Assembly (NCBI GenBank): GCA_947581615.1
Contig: CANPVD010000064.1
Coordinates: 1-53,070, forward strand
Direction: 5' to 3'
From: Candidatus Humimonas hydrogenitrophica
Lineage (GTDB): Bacteria > Gemmatimonadota > Gemmatimonadetes > Palauibacterales > Palauibacteraceae
DNA: 53,070 bases
Part shown: in pieces, positions 33,963 through 44,380 of the stretch
Layout: each line of letters opens with the position of its first letter
Position numbering within the stretch: the first letter of the stretch is position 1
Position numbers and translations under genes: made by a program
The notes under the pieces: model-generated
Databases searched by the model: none
What the model was told of the DNA's origin: nothing
What the model saw: only the letters and a program-made list of their open reading frames with translations

Positions 33963-35200
33963 GGCAGCTCCACTCCCTCGCCGCGCACCACCGGCTCGAT
34001 CGACTCGAGCGCCTCTTCGAGGATCTCGTGGGTGACGACGAGCGGAGGCGCGAAGCGGATCACCTGGTGATGGGTTTCCTTGGCCAGGATGCCCCGCTCC
34101 ATGAGGGCCTCGCAGAAGGGCCTGGCCGTAGCCGAGGTCTCCCTGATCACGACGCCGACCATGAGTCCGCGCCCCCGGATCTCCTCGACGTGCGGGGAGT
34201 CGATCGCCCGCAGCCGCTCCATGAACCAGTCGCCCAGCTCCCGGGCCCGATCGGAGAGGCGCTCGTCCAGGATGACCCGCAGTGAGGCGCTCCCTACCGC
34301 CGCCCCCAGCGGATTGCCGCCGAACGTGGAGCCATGGTCACCCGGCGTGAACACGTCCATCACCTCGGCGTCGGCCAGGATACCGGAGACCGGGTAGACT
34401 CCACCACCCAGCGCCTTCCCGACGATGAGGATGTCACCCCGCGTCCCGTCCCAGTCGCCACAGAACAGCTGGCCGGTGCGTCCGAGGCCCGTCTGGATCT
34501 CGTCGTTGATGAGGAGGACATCGTGCTCGGCGCAGATCTCGGCGCAGCGCGCCAGGTAGCCTTCCGGCGGCACGATCACGCCGCCCTCACCCTGGATCGG
34601 CTCCACGAGGAACCCGACCGTGTTCTCGGTGATCGCGTCCTCGAGGGCGGCGGAATCGCCGTACGGGATGATCTTGAACCCGGGCGTGAACGGTCCGAAG
34701 CCGTGCCGGTACTGCGCCTCGGTCGAGAAGCCCACGATCGTCGTGGTGCGGCCATGGAAGTTGTTCTCGCACGCGATGATCTCGGCCCTGCCATCGGGGA
34801 CTCCCTTCACGGTGTAGCCCCACTTCCGGGCGGCCTTGAGGGCCGTCTCCACGGCCTCGGCCCCCGTGTTCATGGGCAGCGCCTTCTCGAAGCCGGTGGC
34901 CTCACAGAGCGCGTGGAGGAAGGGACCCATACGATCGTTGTGGAACGCTCGTGAGGTCAGGGTGATGCGGCCGGCCTGCTCGTGCAGCGCTTCCAGGATG
35001 GCGGGATGGCGGTGCCCCTGGTTGAGCGCGGAGTAGGCGCTCAGCATGTCGAGGTAGCGGTTGCCGTCCACGTCCCACACGAAGCAGCCCTCGCCCTTCG
35101 AGAGGACCACCGGCAGCGGCTTGTAGTTGTGCGCGCTCCAGTGCTCGGCCTCGAGGATGGCCGCCTGCGTCTCCTGCCCCACGGTGGTCGTAGAGCTCAT
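33959..35200 (-). CDS. rocD: Ornithine aminotransferase
   Basis: 413 residues, class III PLP aminotransferase. It converts ornithine and 2-oxoglutarate to glutamate semialdehyde and glutamate. Landmarks are HNYKPLPVVLSKGEGCFVWDVDG, the near-invariant YSALNQGHRHP, NTGAEAVETALKAARKWGY, NNFHGRTTTIVGFST, LLINDEIQTGLGRTG and the PLP-binding Lys in VGKALGGGVYPVS. The ATG at 35200 is chosen because AGGAG lies 8 bases upstream; a GTG three codons earlier is the alternative. It is convergent with the acyltransferase, with the two stops overlapping. Confidence 0.95.
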   Translation of the reverse strand: MSSTTTVGQETQAAILEAEHWSAHNYKPLPVVLSKGEGCFVWDVDGNRYLDMLSAYSALNQGHRHPAILEALHEQAGRITLTSRAFHNDRMGPFLHALCEATGFEKALPMNTGAEAVETALKAARKWGYTVKGVPDGRAEIIACENNFHGRTTTIVGFSTEAQYRHGFGPFTPGFKIIPYGDSAALEDAITENTVGFLVEPIQGEGGVIVPPEGYLARCAEICAEHDVLLINDEIQTGLGRTGQLFCGDWDGTRGDILIVGKALGGGVYPVSGILADAEVMDVFTPGDHGSTFGGNPLGAAVGSASLRVILDERLSDRARELGDWFMERLRAIDSPHVEEIRGRGLMVGVVIRETSATARPFCEALMERGILAKETHHQVIRFAPPLVVTHEILEEALESIEPVVRGEGVELP

Positions 35201-35503
35201 ACCGGTCACTCCTGGCTCCCGAAGTCGCTCGCTTCATCCCGTCCGTCCACCTCCGGCGCCCCGTCGGGGCGCCGCGGGGGCGGGCGCGGGTCGTCGTCGA
35301 GGCAGCTTAGACGCCCGCCGTGGCCCGCCGCAAGGCGGAGCGGCCGGGCGCGAGGATCGGGGCTGGACACGGAGGCGCGCGAGGCCCATTCTCCGGTCGA
35401 GCTTCGGCCGGGGGACGCGCTCGACTTCCGGTCGGACCGCGTCGTCCACCGGGCGGGTGGAGGCGCGGACGGTGACACGCAGCGCCCCGCGAGGAGAAGG
35501 AAC
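35201..35503. other. Intergenic region with strong GC hairpin
   Basis: This stretch between rocD and the 36-residue membrane protein holds a perfect 9-bp inverted repeat at 35254-35274 (CGGCGCCCC/GGGGCGCCG, loop GTC). I see no gene I can support. A reading frame runs through it in phase with the small protein, but its codons look non-specific. Confidence 0.4.
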
Positions 35504-35614
35504 GTGTACTACGTACTGTTCACGATCATGCTGGCCGTCCTCGTGGCCGGTCTGGGAGCCGGACTCGCCTTCATCTGGCTGCCCGGGATCCGTGAGGAGA
35601 AGGACGCTCGCTGA
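35504..35614 (+). CDS. 36-residue single-span membrane protein
   Basis: A GTG start at 35504 is preceded by GAGGAGAAGG (35491-35500), an excellent ribosome binding site with AGGAG 7 bases away. The product begins with two Tyr, has one membrane helix (VLFTIMLAVLVAGLGAGLAF) with a Gly zipper (GLGAGL), and ends in the charged tail PGIREEKDAR. It is too small for a catalytic role. Such proteins often bind and stabilise or tune membrane complexes. No partner can be named; it lies between divergent rocD and the 84-residue unknown protein. A longer upstream in-frame start cannot be excluded. Confidence 0.6.
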   Translation: MYYVLFTIMLAVLVAGLGAGLAFIWLPGIREEKDAR

Positions 35615-35651
35615 CGTCTTTCGGAGGGGACGTGGCGTCAAAAGCATAAGA

Positions 35652-35681
35652 TCGACATGGTGTTACGAATCTGAATATAAT
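35652..35681 (+). promoter_or_regulatory. Strong sigma70-type promoter for the 84-residue gene
   Basis: TCGACA (35652-35657), an 18-base spacer and a perfect TATAAT (35676-35681) lie in an AT-rich island in GC-rich DNA. Transcription would start near 35688, giving a leader of about 140 bases before the ATG at 35829. Confidence 0.6.
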
Positions 35682-35828
35682 GTAACTTGTTAGCCGTGGT
35701 ACACGGTGGACAGACGGCCCTCGCCTCGTTAGATTGAAGGATCGTCACGGCCCGTGGATTCCTGGCCCGCTCACGCGGGCCGAGCCCGCGGGCCGCGCCG
35801 TGAGGTAAACCGGGAGGCGAGGGGGAGA

Positions 35829-36083
35829 ATGACGAAGCACTTCTTTGACGAGGACGGACGGCGCTGGAAGGCGTGGCGGGCATCGCGCGACGTGTACTGG
35901 CCCGACCCCGACGTCCAGCCGCCGGAGAAGACCGAGTACGACTCGGTGATCTTCGTGTGCTTTTCCGATCCACACCAGCCACAACGTAGAGCTTTCATGC
36001 CGGTAGGAGCCTTCGACGGCCTCGACCCGGAAGCCCTTCGCGAGGAATTCGTCGACGCGACCCCGGAGCCGGCGCCCCACTAG
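35829..36083 (+). CDS. Hypothetical 84-residue protein
   Basis: ATG 35829 follows GGGGGAGA at about 5 bases; an upstream in-frame start at 35754 has no such site. The product is soluble and rich in Asp, Glu, Pro and aromatic residues. It begins MTKHFFDEDGRRWKAW and contains YDSVIFVCFSDPHQPQRRAF and the helix-like LDPEALREEFVDA. There is no signal, membrane segment or known motif. It has its own strong promoter and a long leader, and a perfect stem-loop follows, so it is probably a single-gene transcript. I do not recognise the family. Confidence 0.7.
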   Translation: MTKHFFDEDGRRWKAWRASRDVYWPDPDVQPPEKTEYDSVIFVCFSDPHQPQRRAFMPVGAFDGLDPEALREEFVDATPEPAPH

Positions 36084-36114
36084 CCGCGGCTTCGGAAGGG
36101 CGATCGCAGCATGG

Positions 36115-36146
36115 AGCGCGGGGTCGGGCTCGCCCGACCCCGCGCT
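36115..36146 (+). terminator. Perfect 14-bp stem-loop after the 84-residue gene
   Basis: AGCGCGGGGTCGGG pairs perfectly with CCCGACCCCGCGCT around the loop CTCG. It is followed by CTCATCGTATCAT, moderately T-containing but without a clean T-run. It lies 31 bp after the stop and is a likely terminator. Confidence 0.55.
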
Positions 36147-36350
36147 CTCATCGTATCATGGTCCCTCCACGTCCGGCCCGCTCTCGAAGCACCGATGGCG
36201 CCGTCGTGACACGGTTCTTGCACGCCCGTGAGGTCGCCCGGCTTCGGTCACGCCGGCCGTCATGCAGAGCCGGCGGGAATCGGGATCGGCGCGCTCGGCC
36301 AGCGACAGGGCGGGCACGGTAACCGACTCAAGGAAAGGCACATTCGCACC

Positions 36351-37478
36351 ATGGCGGAACAGATCATGGCCAAGGGCCTCGAGGGCATCGTCGTCTCCGA
36401 GACTGCCCTGGGCTTCATCGACGGTCAGCAAGGACGCCTGGTCTACCGGGGCTTCGACATCCACGACCTGGCGGAGCACGCCAGCTTCCTGGAGACCCTC
36501 TACATGCTGTGGCACGGCGAGCTCCCCGACCGGGCGCGCCTGGAGGCCTTGGAGCGGGAGCTGGCCGGCCAGCGGAGACTGGCTCCGGGCGTCCTGGAGG
36601 TCCTCCGGGGCCTGCCTTCCGACGCCAATCCGATGACGGTGCTGGAAGCCTCGGTCGCGGCCATGGGTGCCTTCGACGAGGAGGCGGGGGACAACAGCCG
36701 GGAAGCGGAGCTCCGCAAGGCCGGACGGATCACGGCCAAGATCCCGACCGTCATCGCCGCCTTCGGTCGTCTCCGCGACGGGAAGGAGCCCGTCGAGCCC
36801 GACCCCGAGCTGAGACACGCGGCCAACTTCCTGTACATGCTGCGCGGCGAGAAGCCGAAGGAGGTCGAGGCGAAGGCGCTCGACACCAGCCTGCTCCTCT
36901 ACCTCGAGCACGGGTTCAACGCCTCGACCTTCACCTGTCGCGTCATCGCTTCCACTCTCGCCGACCTGCACTCGGCGGTGGTCGGCGGGATCGCCGCGCT
37001 CAAGGGCGAGCTGCACGGCGGGGCGAACGAGAAGGCGATGCGCATGCTGCTCGAGATCGGCGAGGTGGATCGGGCCGAAGACTGGGTCGACGAGGCGCTC
37101 GTGGAGCACCGCAAGATCATGGGCTTCGGGCACCGGGTGTACCGGACCGAGGACCCGCGCGCGACGCACCTCCGGCAGATGTCGGAGGATCTCAGCAAAG
37201 CGCTCGGCGATCCCAAGTGGCACGAGATCGCCCGCAAGGTCGAAGAGACGATGCTGGATCGAAAGGGCATCCACTGCAACGTCGATTTCTACTGCGGCAT
37301 CGTCTACTACACGCTGGGCATCCCGCTCGACCTGGACACACCGCTGTTCGCGGCGGGCCGGATCGGCGGCTGGTCCGCGCACGTCATGGAGCAGCACGGA
37401 GACAATCGTATCATCCGGCCGCGCGCCGAGTACACGGCCTCCAGGGACCGCAGGTACGTGCCGATCGACGAGCGCTGA
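36351..37478 (+). CDS. gltA: Citrate synthase
   Basis: 375 residues, the short form of the family. It condenses acetyl-CoA and oxaloacetate at the entry to the TCA cycle. It begins AKGLEGIVVSETALGFIDG, with the strand pair GRLVYRGFDIHDLAEHA. The active-site residues are His in GELHGGANEKAM, His in MGFGHRVYRTEDPRA and Asp in CNVDFYCGIVYYTLGIP. The C-terminal arginine region is RIIRPRAEYT. ATG 36351 follows AGGAAAGG at 13 bases. The length and some motifs are also seen in 2-methylcitrate synthases. Pairing with isocitrate dehydrogenase downstream favours citrate synthase. Confidence 0.92.
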   Translation: MAEQIMAKGLEGIVVSETALGFIDGQQGRLVYRGFDIHDLAEHASFLETLYMLWHGELPDRARLEALERELAGQRRLAPGVLEVLRGLPSDANPMTVLEASVAAMGAFDEEAGDNSREAELRKAGRITAKIPTVIAAFGRLRDGKEPVEPDPELRHAANFLYMLRGEKPKEVEAKALDTSLLLYLEHGFNASTFTCRVIASTLADLHSAVVGGIAALKGELHGGANEKAMRMLLEIGEVDRAEDWVDEALVEHRKIMGFGHRVYRTEDPRATHLRQMSEDLSKALGDPKWHEIARKVEETMLDRKGIHCNVDFYCGIVYYTLGIPLDLDTPLFAAGRIGGWSAHVMEQHGDNRIIRPRAEYTASRDRRYVPIDER

Positions 37479-37531
37479 AGGAGATCCGCCCGGGTCGCAC
37501 CGCGTCGGGATCCGGAGTGTCTCAGGCCCCT

Positions 37532-37567
37532 GGCCGTCCGGCGACTCGACCGCCGGGCGGCCTTCTT
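37532..37567 (+). terminator. Rho-independent terminator after citrate synthase
   Basis: GGCCGTCCGGCG pairs with CGCCGGGCGGCC (one G-T pair) around the loop ACTCGAC, followed by TTCTT. This separates gltA from icd transcription. Confidence 0.7.
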
Positions 37568-37674
37568 GTATTCGCCTACCGACGGAACGAAAGGCGTGAT
37601 ATCTTCGCCCGGGCCGGGTTCCGGTGCCGGCCCATCCTCGAGTGATGCCACCCACGCAGGAGGACGGACCAACC

Positions 37675-38927
<1,253 letters not shown>

Positions 38928-38931
<4 letters not shown>

Positions 38932-40472
38932 CGGGCCCCGGCCAGGCGGCCACGGCCGGCCCGGGGGACGATCGTGAGGTGACGCTGCTCCCCGGGCCGG
39001 TCCTCGACCTGGGCACCGAGGTCGTGGCCGTAGGGCTGGGCCAGGGCGCGGCGCCTGCGGGCGCGGCAGAGGCCCTGGACCGCCGAGCGGGCGGGGTGCT
39101 GGGCCGATGGGTGGCGGCGGGCCGTTTCCGAGGCGAGGCGGGGGAGACCCTGTTCGTGCCGGCGGGGAACGGAACCCCGCACCTGCTGGCCGTGGGGCTC
39201 GGCAAGGAAGCCGACCGGCGCGCCGAAAGCGTGCGGCGACTGGCCGGGGTCACGATTCGAGAGGCGCGCCACCGGCGGCTCGAGTCGGCGGCGGTGGTCC
39301 TTCCCGGCGGTCTCCACGATCCGCTCGAGGAATGCGTGCGGGCCGCCGCCGAGGGTCTGGTGCTCGGAGACTGGAGCTTCGACGAGCTTCGGGGTGCCGA
39401 GCGCCGCGAGAAGCTGCCTCCCCGACCGGAACGCGCCGCCGTGCACGTGCCCGGGGACACGAGCGGGAAGGTGGACGATCTCGCCAGGGCGGTCCGCGAG
39501 GGCAGGGCGGTGGCAGCCGCCCAGAATTGGGCTCGCGGGCTCGTGGCGCGTCCCGGCAACGTGGCCACCCCGACCTTCCTGGCGACGCGCGCCCGCGAGA
39601 TGGCCGACGCGTACGGGCTGCAGGCGGACGTGTGGGGTCCGGACAAGCTGCGCGAGGAGGGCTTCGGGGGTCTGCTGGCGGTGTCACGTGGTTCCGCGGA
39701 GCAACCCCGGTTCATCATCCTCCAGCACCGGGGCGCCGAGGGCGCTCCCTTCGTGCTCGTGGGGAAGGGCGTCACCTTCGACGCCGGAGGCATCTCCCTC
39801 AAGCCCTCCTCCGGTATGGAGGACATGAAGTTCGACATGGGCGGCGGGGCCGCGGTCCTCGGGGCCATGCGGGCGGCGGCGGAACTCGGCCTCCCGGCCC
39901 GGATCGTGGGTCTGGTGCCGTCGACCGAGAACCTGCCCTCGGGCAGCGCGCTCAAACCGGCGGACGTGATACGGGGCGTCTCCGGCATCTCCATCGAGGT
40001 CGTGAACACGGACGCCGAGGGACGGCTCATCCTCTCGGACGCGCTCGCCTACGGCTCCCGCCTCGAGCCCCGCGCCATGGTGGACCTGGCCACGCTCACT
40101 GGCGGATGCGTGGTGGCGCTGGGATACCACGCCAGTGGACTCATGACGGACGACGATGGGCTCGCGGCCGAGCTGGATGAGGCGGGACGGCGCTCCGGGG
40201 AACGCGTGTGGCGCCTCCCGCTGTGGGAAGAATACCGGAAGCAGATGGACTCGGACATCGCGGACATCAAGAACAGCGCGGGTCGGGATGCGAGCCCGCT
40301 CACGGCCGGTTGCTTCCTCAAGGAGTTCGTGGCCGATGGCGTTCCGTGGGCGCACCTGGACATTGCCGGGACCGCCTGGGCCAAGGAAGCGCGTCCCTAC
40401 CAGCCCGAGGGGGCCACGGGCGTGGGCGTGCGCCTCCTCATCGACTGGCTTCGCCGCGCTGCTAGACCATGA
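38928..40472 (+). CDS. pepA: Leucyl aminopeptidase (M17 family)
   Basis: 514 residues from GTG 38928, overlapping the icd stop. It is a cytosolic dizinc aminopeptidase that removes N-terminal residues in peptide turnover. The N-terminal domain is variable; the catalytic domain begins near residue 190. Metal and catalytic residues lie in [35 protein letters not shown] and the signature [41 protein letters not shown] is also conserved. Coupling to icd is probably only transcriptional economy. Confidence 0.94.
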
Positions 40473-40485
40473 ACGTGGCCGGCCC

Positions 40486-42387
40486 GTGCTGGGCCGGCAG
40501 GCGGCCCACCGACCGATGGCGTCCGGCGTGCTCGGTGTCCTGGCCGGCATCCTGATCGGGCTGGCGCCCGGGGCCGCCGTCGCCGCCCCGTCCCCGTTTC
40601 GGGCGGGTGCGGCCATGGTCGACACCGTGCCGCCGGCGGACACCGCCACGCACGCGGATACGGTGTCGGCTCCGGACACGGCCCGGGCCACGGGTCTGCG
40701 GCCGGCCGGGACCGATACCTCGACGGCCGCCGACACGACGGCCCGACCCGAGGCTCCCGCGTTCCCGGTCGCCCTCGAGCTCCCCGACAGCCTCTCGACC
40801 GCGTCGGTCCGAAGCTGGGGCCGCGAAGAGCTGATCGCGGCCGCTCCCCAGAATCTGCTGGACTTCCTCGAGCGCCACATGCCGGGGCTCATGGGACTCT
40901 CGGCCGGCTATTTCGCCGGCCCGTTCGTGGCCATGGACGGTGCTTACGGGCCGGGCTTCGTCACCGTCATCGTGGACGGTCGCGAGCTGGATCCGCTGGG
41001 CGGGGGGATGGTCGATTTCCGCCGCATGTCGCTCATCTCGGTCGACCGGCTGAAGGTGGCGCGCGAAGCGGGATCGGTCCGGATCGAGGTCACCACGGTC
41101 TCGCACGGCGAGGGGCCGGCCTATTCGCGCCTCGAGGCCGCCACGGGGCGACCCTCGCTCAACTCCGTGCGGGGCGTGTTCGCCAATGGGATCGGCGCGC
41201 ACCTGCAGATGGCCGGGGCCGGCGACTTCCTGGACGTCGCCGGCGGACTGACGCCGGCGCACCGGTTGGACGGGTGGGCCCGGATGGCGTGGATGCCGAC
41301 CGGCGGCCGGCTGGGCTTCGAGGTGCGCGGCCGATCGGAGAGCATCGAGCGCACCATCCTCGGGACGGAGAAGTTCTCCCGGGGGGAGCTGTTCTTGCAC
41401 GGTCGCGCGGACCTGACCGACTGGCTGCAGGCGGACGGATGGGCGGGCCGCTCCACCCGTCGGCCCGATGCGAGCACCGGCGGGATCGAGATCTCCGACC
41501 GTCAGGGGGCACTCACCCTCACGGCGCTCCCCGGGCCGGCGTCCGTACGGGCGGCTTTTCGTGCCCGGAGCGGTTCCGCGCGTCCCCGGATGGAGGGCTC
41601 GTTGGAGGCGGGTCTGGCCGTGAATCGGTGGCTCCGCCTCGAAGCTGGAGGCGACTGGACCTCCTGGGCGGAATTCCATGCTCACACCGCGCGGCTCGGG
41701 GCCCTCGTGCACCCGCACACCGGTGGGGTCATCGGGCTCAGCCTGCGGGGGTCGGTCGCTTCCGGCACCCGCGGCGTGGCCCGCCCGCTCCAGGGGACCG
41801 CCGACTCGGTCGGCTTCGACGCGTTCGAGGGCGTGGCCGACCTGCGCCTGGGCCCGTACAGGCTCGAGAGCCGTGGAACCTGGCAGAAAGTCAGCCGGCA
41901 GCTTCCGTTCGGCTTCGCCTTCGACAGCGCGCTGGCCCCGGCGGCCGGCGCCACCGTGGGCGGATTCGAAGGCCGAGTGGAGGGCCCCGCCCTCCCCGTC
42001 GGGGTCCTGGCGGACCACCTGACGTTCCTGGGCGTCTGGCGGCACTCGAATCGTCTCGCCGGAGCGGGGCTCCGGTACGTGCCAGCCGACCTGGCCTACG
42101 GTGAGATCGCCCTCCGCGAGGACCTGTTCCAGGACAACCTGCATGTCCTGATGGCGTTCGGAGGATCGTATCGGGCCGCCATGGCCACGTCGCGACCGGG
42201 CCAGGCGGGGGTGGTCCTGCTCCCGGCCCGCAGCCTCGCTCTCGGCCGGGTGGAGATCCGAATCGACAGGTTCCGGCTGTACTGGGAGGGTCACGACCTC
42301 GGCCTCGTCGACAGTGCCGACTTCGCGGGCCTCGTGCACCAGGGCGGAGTTAATGTCGTTGGAGTCAGTTGGGAATGGAGCAATTAG
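40486..42387 (+). CDS. TonB-plug-domain outer membrane protein
   Basis: 633 residues if started at GTG 40486, which supplies a basic n-region before the signal segment VLGVLAGILIGLAPGAAVAA. ATG 40516 is the alternative. A Thr/Asp/Ala-rich linker (about residues 35-80) leads to a plug-like domain: LLDFLERHMPGLMGLSAGYF, FVTVIVDGRELDPLGGG and ISVDRLKVAREAGSVRIEVTT. The rest has alternating amphipathic strands suggesting a beta-barrel. It is shorter than typical TonB-dependent receptors. I do not see a TonB box. Substrate unknown. Confidence 0.7.
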   Translation: MLGRQAAHRPMASGVLGVLAGILIGLAPGAAVAAPSPFRAGAAMVDTVPPADTATHADTVSAPDTARATGLRPAGTDTSTAADTTARPEAPAFPVALELPDSLSTASVRSWGREELIAAAPQNLLDFLERHMPGLMGLSAGYFAGPFVAMDGAYGPGFVTVIVDGRELDPLGGGMVDFRRMSLISVDRLKVAREAGSVRIEVTTVSHGEGPAYSRLEAATGRPSLNSVRGVFANGIGAHLQMAGAGDFLDVAGGLTPAHRLDGWARMAWMPTGGRLGFEVRGRSESIERTILGTEKFSRGELFLHGRADLTDWLQADGWAGRSTRRPDASTGGIEISDRQGALTLTALPGPASVRAAFRARSGSARPRMEGSLEAGLAVNRWLRLEAGGDWTSWAEFHAHTARLGALVHPHTGGVIGLSLRGSVASGTRGVARPLQGTADSVGFDAFEGVADLRLGPYRLESRGTWQKVSRQLPFGFAFDSALAPAAGATVGGFEGRVEGPALPVGVLADHLTFLGVWRHSNRLAGAGLRYVPADLAYGEIALREDLFQDNLHVLMAFGGSYRAAMATSRPGQAGVVLLPARSLALGRVEIRIDRFRLYWEGHDLGLVDSADFAGLVHQGGVNVVGVSWEWSN

Positions 42388-42432
42388 GAACCTGATGCAT
42401 ACGTCCGTATCATGACGACGCCCGGGGTCCGG

Positions 42433-42462
42433 TTGACGGTCCTGCCGGCCGCCTCCTACCTT
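42433..42462 (+). promoter_or_regulatory. Candidate promoter for the yicC-comF array
   Basis: TTGACG (42433-42438), an 18-base spacer and TACCTT (42457-42462) match five -35 and three -10 consensus positions, 14 bases before the yicC start. Confidence 0.4.
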
Positions 42463-42475
42463 CCGGCCCTTCACT

Positions 42476-43357
42476 ATGCTACGTAGCATGACGGGGTTCG
42501 GCTCGGCCACCGGCACCGCGGGGGAGACCGCGATCGCGGTGGAAGTGCGCTCGGTGAACGGGCGGCATCTGCGAGTCGACGTCCGCCTGCCCGCGGGCGG
42601 TGAATCGTGGGAGCCGCGACTGCGCGAGCTCGTGGGTGAGCGGGCCGATCGCGGAAGCGTGGACGTCACGATCCGGCTCGAGGACGCCGGGGGCGAGGGT
42701 GCGCTCGAGCTCGACCGGGAGCGGGTTGAAGCGTTGTTGCGAGCGCTGCAGACGCTCAGGGAGGACTTCTCCCTGCCGGGCCGCGTGGATCTGCCCCTGA
42801 TCGTGCAGGCGGGAGGGCTCCTCCGTCGCAGGACGGTTCCCGCCGCATTCGATCTCGACTGGGCGAGCCTCGAGCCCCTGGTCGTCCGGGCGCTGGACGA
42901 GCTCGTGACCATGCGCGAACGGGAGGGGGAGCGCCTCGAGCGGGACCTGCTCGAGCGCGTCCAGGGGCTGGAGCGGGGCATCGAGCATGTCGAGGAACTC
43001 GCCCCGCGACGTCTCGAGCGGGAGCGCGCTCGCCTCCTGGAAGCAGTTTCCGAGCTCACGGGAGGGCGGGATGCGGATGGCGAGCGGGTGGCCCGGGAGG
43101 TGGCGGTGCTCGCCGACAAGTGGGACGTGGGCGAGGAGATGGTACGGGCCCGCGCCCACATCGAGGCGTTTCGCCAGCTCCTGGACGAGCCAGCCGCCGT
43201 CCCGGTCGGTAAGCGATTGGGCTTCCTGGTGCAGGAGCTCCACCGGGAGGTCAACACGACCGGCGCGAAGGCCAACGACGCCGCGATCTCGCACGTGGTG
43301 GTCGACATGAAGAACGAGATCGAGCGGCTGCGAGAGCAGATCGAGAACGTCGAGTGA
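42476..43357 (+). CDS. yicC: YicC-family endoribonuclease
   Basis: 293 residues. It begins with the family hallmark LRSMTGFGSATG, and has AIAVEVRSVNGRHLRVDVRLP. The C-terminal DUF1732 region contains GKRLGFLVQELHREVNTTGAKANDAAISHVVVDMKNE-type sequence (KRLGFLVQELHREVNT). The family has been shown to cleave RNA in E. coli. It is the first gene of the housekeeping array and precedes gmk, an arrangement common in many bacteria. Confidence 0.93.
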   Translation: MLRSMTGFGSATGTAGETAIAVEVRSVNGRHLRVDVRLPAGGESWEPRLRELVGERADRGSVDVTIRLEDAGGEGALELDRERVEALLRALQTLREDFSLPGRVDLPLIVQAGGLLRRRTVPAAFDLDWASLEPLVVRALDELVTMREREGERLERDLLERVQGLERGIEHVEELAPRRLERERARLLEAVSELTGGRDADGERVAREVAVLADKWDVGEEMVRARAHIEAFRQLLDEPAAVPVGKRLGFLVQELHREVNTTGAKANDAAISHVVVDMKNEIERLREQIENVE

Positions 43358-43406
43358 CCTTCCCGTGGTCGGGGGCGGCGACCGGCGCCCGGCTCGGGCC
43401 GCGGCG

Positions 43407-44102
43407 ATGACGCGAGACGGCCCCCTGGTGGCGGCGGCCTTTCCCGTGGTCCTGGCCGGCCCTTCCGGGAGCGGAAAGACGACCGTCGTTCGCCGGCTGG
43501 CGATCGACGGGAGGCGCTTCCGATTTTCCGTGTCCGCCACGACGCGCGAGCCACGTGCCGGCGAAGAGGACGGGAAGGACTACTGGTTCGTCGACCGGTC
43601 CGCCTTCGTGGCGATGCGCGAACAGGACGAGCTCCTCGAATGGGCGGAAGTCCACGGTGCGATGTACGGGACCCCGCGAAGCCAGGTGCGGTCCGCCCGC
43701 CGGGACGGGGTCCACCTGCTCCTGGACATCGACGTCCAGGGGGCTCGCTCGGTTCGGCGACTCGAACCCGATGTGGTGACGATCTTCCTCCTTCCGCCCG
43801 CTGGCGAGCGCATGGTGGCGAGACTGGAGGGCCGCGGCAGCGAGGGGGAGGCGGAGCGCCGGCGACGCATGCAGACCGCCGAACGGGAGCTGCGGGCGGT
43901 CGGGGAGTTCGACTTCGTGGTGGTCAACGACGACCTGAACGTGGCCGTGCAATCGGTCCTCGGCATCGTACGCTCCGAGGAGTTGCGGATCGACCGCATG
44001 GGGGAGCGAGTATCACACCGTGCGCAGCGCATCGAGGAGGAGATCCGCCGCACCCTCGGTCTGGACGACGAGGACGCTACGGCCCGAGGTCGGCGGCAGT
44101 AG
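43407..44102 (+). CDS. gmk: Guanylate kinase
   Basis: 231 residues from ATG 43407; GTG 43365 is a less likely start. It phosphorylates GMP to GDP with ATP. The P-loop is GPSGSGKTTVVRRL. GMP-binding residues lie in SVSATTREPRAGEEDGKDYWF and HGAMYGTP. The lid/core motif is LLLDIDVQGA. The C-terminal extension after about residue 205 is charged. yicC lies upstream and rpoZ 52 bp downstream, the classic gmk-rpoZ neighbourhood. Confidence 0.96.
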   Translation: MTRDGPLVAAAFPVVLAGPSGSGKTTVVRRLAIDGRRFRFSVSATTREPRAGEEDGKDYWFVDRSAFVAMREQDELLEWAEVHGAMYGTPRSQVRSARRDGVHLLLDIDVQGARSVRRLEPDVVTIFLLPPAGERMVARLEGRGSEGEAERRRRMQTAERELRAVGEFDFVVVNDDLNVAVQSVLGIVRSEELRIDRMGERVSHRAQRIEEEIRRTLGLDDEDATARGRRQ

Positions 44103-44154
44103 GGGAAGGAGCGGCTCGCCCAACGGGTGAGGCGCCCAACGACGGAGAGGAACG

Positions 44155-44370
44155 ATGAAGGTATTCACGCCGGACGAGCTGGCTTACCTGGCCGGCGACA
44201 AGTACAGAGGAGTCCTGGTGGCGGCCACGTACGCGCGCGAGCTCAACGAGCTCCCGCTCGAGACGTCGCCCTACGGACCGAGGAAGCTGACGACCGTGGC
44301 TCTCGAGGCCCTCACCAGCGGCCAGCTCGAGTTCCGGCTCGTCGCACGGCGGCGCTCCGGCGGCGACTGA
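44155..44370 (+). CDS. rpoZ: RNA polymerase omega subunit
   Basis: 71 residues. Omega helps RNA polymerase assembly by clamping beta-prime. Recognised by KYRGVLVAATYARELNELP and RKLTTVALEALTSGQLEFR, and by position between gmk and coaBC. GGAGAGGAACG precedes the ATG. It lacks the longer C-terminal tail of proteobacterial omega. Confidence 0.9.
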   Translation: MKVFTPDELAYLAGDKYRGVLVAATYARELNELPLETSPYGPRKLTTVALEALTSGQLEFRLVARRRSGGD

Positions 44371-44380
44371 GCCCGCGCCC

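Noticed and set aside
40462-43554. 1030-codon minus-strand frame opposite the TonB-plug gene and yicC
   Set aside because: Antisense to well-recognised genes, with no recognisable domain.
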